Of a DNA stretch of 64,000 bases, positions 61,143 through 64,000 are shown one piece after another (position 1 is the first letter of the stretch; each line of letters opens with the position of its first letter). Both the position numbers and the translations under genes were made by a program. This stretch comes from Pseudomonas lurida. GTDB lineage: Bacteria > Pseudomonadota > Gammaproteobacteria > Pseudomonadales > Pseudomonadaceae. The stretch covers positions 2,215,501 to 2,279,500 of the forward strand of contig NZ_PDJB01000001.1 of the NCBI RefSeq assembly GCF_002563895.1, read 5' to 3'. The notes under the pieces were generated by a model. The model saw only the letters and a program-made list of their open reading frames with translations, searched no databases and was not told where the DNA came from.

Positions 61143-62363
61143 TTAAGCCGGCTGCTGTTCCTTGCCCAGGCACGCGGCCGCGGTGAACAGCACATCGGTG
61201 GACGAATTGAGCGCGGTTTCGGCCGAGTCCTGCAGCACGCCGATGATGAAACCGACAGCCACCACCTGCATCGCAATGTCGCTGGGGATGCCAAACAGGC
61301 TGCACGCCAGGGGAATGAGCAGCAGCGAACCACCCGCCACGCCAGAGGCGCCACAGGCACAGATGGCGGCGACCACACTGAGCAGCACCGCAGTCGGCAG
61401 GTCGACGGCGATACCCACGGTGTGCACGGCGGCCAGGGTCAGGACTGTGATGGTAATCGCGGCACCCGCCATGTTGATGGTGGCACCGAGGGGGATCGAC
61501 ACCGAGTAGGTGTCTTCATGCAGGCCCAGGCGTTTGCTAAGCGCCAGGTTGACCGGAATGTTCGCGGCCGAGCTGCGGGTGAAAAACGCGGTGATCCCGC
61601 TCTCACGCAGGCACATCAGCACCAGTGGGTACGGATTGCGGCGCAGTTTCCAGAACACGATGGCCGGGTTGATCACCAGCGCCACGAACAGCATGCAGCC
61701 GATCAGCACCACCAACAGGTGGGCGTAGCCGAGCAGGGCGCCGAAGCCGGAGGTGGCCAGGGTCGAGGCCACCAGGCCGAAGATGCCCAGCGGGGCGAAG
61801 CGGATCACCACGCGCACGATCAACGTGACGCCATTGGACAGATCGTCGAGCACGGTGCGGGTGGTTTCCCCAGCATGACGGATGGCAATCCCCATGCCGA
61901 TGGCCCAGGCCAGGATGCCAATGAAGTTGGCATTCATCAGCGCGCTGACGGGGTTGTCCACCACGCTCAGCAACAGGCTTTGCAACACCTCGCCAATGCC
62001 GCCCGGCGCGCTGACCGTTGCGTCATGGGTCGCCAGTACCAGTGAGGAGGGGAACCACATGCTGGCAATCACCGCGACCACGGCTGCAGCAAAGGTGCCC
62101 AGCAGATACAGGAACAAAATCGGCTTGATGTGGGTTTCCTGGCCATGCTTATGGTTGGCGATCGACGCCATCACCAGCACAAACACCAGGATCGGTGCCA
62201 CGGCCTTGAGTGCCGTGACAAAGACCTTGCCGATAAAACCGGTGGCCTTGGCCGCCTCGGGCAGCAGCAGGGCCAGCAGAATGCCGGCGATCAAACCGAT
62301 GACGATTTGTGTGACCAGGCTGACGCGCGCTAGTCGATGCAGGAGGGAAGGGGCAGCAGTCAT
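61143..62363 (-). CDS. sstT: Serine/threonine Na+ symporter SstT
   Basis: This 406-residue glutamate-type (DAACS) symporter has eight helices plus re-entrant loops. It carries the serine-rich hairpin [29 protein letters not shown] and the [18 protein letters not shown] block, characteristic of SstT. It imports serine and threonine with sodium. ATG 62363 was preferred to GTG 62369. Confidence 0.95.
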   Translation of the reverse strand: MTAAPSLLHRLARVSLVTQIVIGLIAGILLALLLPEAAKATGFIGKVFVTALKAVAPILVFVLVMASIANHKHGQETHIKPILFLYLLGTFAAAVVAVIASMWFPSSLVLATHDATVSAPGGIGEVLQSLLLSVVDNPVSALMNANFIGILAWAIGMGIAIRHAGETTRTVLDDLSNGVTLIVRVVIRFAPLGIFGLVASTLATSGFGALLGYAHLLVVLIGCMLFVALVINPAIVFWKLRRNPYPLVLMCLRESGITAFFTRSSAANIPVNLALSKRLGLHEDTYSVSIPLGATINMAGAAITITVLTLAAVHTVGIAVDLPTAVLLSVVAAICACGASGVAGGSLLLIPLACSLFGIPSDIAMQVVAVGFIIGVLQDSAETALNSSTDVLFTAAACLGKEQQPA

Positions 62364-62590
62364 AAACACTTGTCTCTAGTTTTTGGAGGCACAGCGGCAC
62401 AGGCGGAAAGGGCTGTAGGACGCGGATCGCGAAGTCTAGCATGCTGAAGGGCACCTCCCTGGCGGTGCGGCATTGCGTCGCCACGTACCCAAGCTTTCGC
62501 AAAATCCTGTTAAGATTCTGTCCTCTCATTTTTCCTATCCTTCAGCGAGCCCCCAGGGCAGTCGTTGATGTCGTCGTTTCTGGAGTTTTC

Positions 62591-63748
62591 ATGTTGTTTC
62601 CCATCCTGCTGCTGTCGGCCGCCGGCTTTACCGTGCTGACCACAGAATTCGTCATCGTCGGCCTGCTGCCGTCCATTGCCCGTGATTTACACGTCAGCGT
62701 GTCCCAGGCCGGGCTGTTGGTGACATTGTTCGCGTTTACCGTGGCGGCTTTTGGCCCATTTCTCACGGCCTACTGCGCGCGTTTCCCACGCAAGCGGCTG
62801 TTTATCAGCATCTTGATCATGTTCGGCGTGGCCAATACTGTGGCGGCACTGGCACCGAACATTTGGGTGATGGCGTTGGCTCGGTTGATCCCGGCCCTTG
62901 GCCTGCCGGTGTTCTGGGCCTTGGCCAGTGAAACGGCGGTGGACATCGTCGGCCCCGAATACGCCGGGCGCGCTATTGAAAAGATCGGCTTCGGTATCGT
63001 CTGCGCCACGGTGTTCGGCATTCCGGTGGGCACGCTGATTTCCGATATGTTCGGCTGGCGTACCGCGTTTGCCATCCTCGCGGTCGTGGCGGTGGCCAAG
63101 GCCTTGCTGCTGTTTATCTACTTGCCGGTGACAAAACCGAAGAACAATGAAGTGACGTTGCGCGCGCAGTTCAAGATCCTGCGCAACCCGCTGATGCAGG
63201 GCCATATTTTGCTGTCGATCCTGGTGTTCAGTGGCATGTTCACGGCGTACACCTACCTGGCGGACATCCTTGAGCGCCTCGCCGGTTTCGACGGCACGCT
63301 GGTGGGCTGGTGCCTGATGGGCTTCGGCGCGGTCGGGTTGATTGGCAATTCGCTGGGTGGGCGTGCGGTGGATCGCCACCCGTTGATCGCCTCCATGGTG
63401 TTCTGCGGCTTCATGATCGCCGGCATGGTCGCGCTGGTGCCGGCGATTCACTCCACCGTGGGCCTGGCGGCGGCGATGGCCGTGTGGGGCGTGACCCAGG
63501 CAGCGATGTTTCTGGTCAGCCATGTGCGCTTGATGAAGGCCGCGCCCCACGCGCCTGCGTTTGCCGCGTCGCTGAATATCGCCGGGGCCAACCTGGGGAT
63601 CGGCCTGGGCGCCATGGTAGGTGGCCATGTGATCGATACCCTCGGCCTGGGCAGCCTGGGCTTTGCGGCTTCCGGGTTTATCCTGGTGTCGATCCTGCTG
63701 GCGTTGTGGCTGATGACCGCCAAGCAACCAGTCGCCTCCAACGCCTGA
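62591..63748 (+). CDS. MFS transporter, DHA1 type (AraJ/YdhP-like)
   Basis: This 385-residue transporter has twelve helices. FVIVGLLPSIARDLHVSVSQAGLLVT and the CARFPRKRLFISILIMFG loop match the AraJ/YdhP drug:H+ antiporter group. The substrate is unknown. ATG 62591 follows GGAG. It is convergent with a NhaR-like regulator gene, only four bases apart. Confidence 0.88.
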   Translation: MLFPILLLSAAGFTVLTTEFVIVGLLPSIARDLHVSVSQAGLLVTLFAFTVAAFGPFLTAYCARFPRKRLFISILIMFGVANTVAALAPNIWVMALARLIPALGLPVFWALASETAVDIVGPEYAGRAIEKIGFGIVCATVFGIPVGTLISDMFGWRTAFAILAVVAVAKALLLFIYLPVTKPKNNEVTLRAQFKILRNPLMQGHILLSILVFSGMFTAYTYLADILERLAGFDGTLVGWCLMGFGAVGLIGNSLGGRAVDRHPLIASMVFCGFMIAGMVALVPAIHSTVGLAAAMAVWGVTQAAMFLVSHVRLMKAAPHAPAFAASLNIAGANLGIGLGAMVGGHVIDTLGLGSLGFAASGFILVSILLALWLMTAKQPVASNA

Positions 63749-63752
63749 ATAG

Positions 63753-64000
63753 TCAGGGCAGGGTGGTGAACAGCTCCCGCCGGGCACCTTCGGTAATCGC
63801 CACGATGCCGGGGTGCTTGACCTTGCGTTCCACCGAAATCGCGTAGAACGACTCAGTCACGGCCACGGTCTGGCCAATCAGCGCCACGCCGTACTGGCGC
63901 ACCACCTCATCGGCGATCACGCTGGGGGCGATAAAGATCCCGCTACCGGATTGACCAAACGCCTGCATCAAGGCGCTGTCATCGAATTCGCCGATGATCT
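63753..64000 (-). CDS. NhaR-like LysR regulator, C-terminal fragment
   Basis: Only the last 82 codons or so are in the window, reading IIGEFDDSALMQAFGQSGSG, then IFIAPSVIADEVVRQYGVAL, later AISVERKVKHPGIVAITEGA. This matches the C-terminal effector domain of NhaR-type LysR regulators, which respond to sodium. The gene continues off the right edge. Confidence 0.82.
   Translation of the reverse strand, partial: IIGEFDDSALMQAFGQSGSGIFIAPSVIADEVVRQYGVALIGQTVAVTESFYAISVERKVKHPGIVAITEGARRELFTTLP

Overview
The window reads as a chromosomal segment of a fluorescent Pseudomonas (P. fluorescens group). It has high GC with strong C/G third positions, Pseudomonas-type REP palindromes (the GTGGGAGCGGGCTTG family), a psl operon, fecIRA, HrpL-type promoters, a VgrG island, SstT, QueD, YceH and NhaR-like genes. 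The species call is an inference from gene content; no rRNA or tRNA gene was seen.

Layout. 1-6736 (minus): first six genes of a psl exopolysaccharide operon, pslA-B-C-D-E and the start of pslF, with a 690-base upstream region that holds a decayed TonB-receptor 3' end. 7431-14633: LysE exporter, REP array, isonitrile hydratase with an 81-bp internal tandem duplication, divergent GlxA-type regulator, two small hydrolases, and a GH15 glycosidase/SDR pair. 14791-22804: an accessory, partly AT-richer biosynthetic operon (HAD phosphatase, atypical transaldolase, sulfotransferase, SDR, saccharopine-dehydrogenase-like protein, glycine/sarcosine N-methyltransferase-like enzyme, MFS exporter, APS kinase) followed by a CGNR zinc-finger regulator. 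22847-26933: fecI-fecR-fecA ferric citrate uptake. 27011-29633: three consecutive genes, each behind a consensus hrp box, which look like type III secretion substrates. 29692-32179: MFS transporter, a large hairpin, and a DapF-like protein with both catalytic cysteines replaced by serine. 32486-38277: type VI secretion module (vgrG, DUF4123 adaptor, lipoprotein immunity candidate, class-3 lipase effector).

38287-47910: cytosine deaminase/PucR regulator/cytosine permease, a GNAT-NUDIX fusion, queD, a patatin-like lipase, and a two-PepSY/response regulator/sensor kinase operon. 47959-53468: two chemoreceptors flanking an antiporter-family permease. 53507-64000: mainly housekeeping and small genes (trhP, DUF2790 protein, CcdA-thioredoxin fusion, AI-2E family permease, short unknown proteins, aroE-like, yceH, DUF1993 protein, sstT, MFS, partial nhaR-like regulator).

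The best candidate for an undescribed system is 14791-22804. It pairs a sulfotransferase with its own PAPS-forming kinase and combines them with a C3-transfer enzyme, a phosphatase, two dehydrogenase-fold proteins, an N-methyltransferase and an exporter. This is the logic of a pathway to an exported, sulfated, probably N-methylated polar small molecule. The second is the trio of HrpL-controlled genes at 27-29.6 kb.
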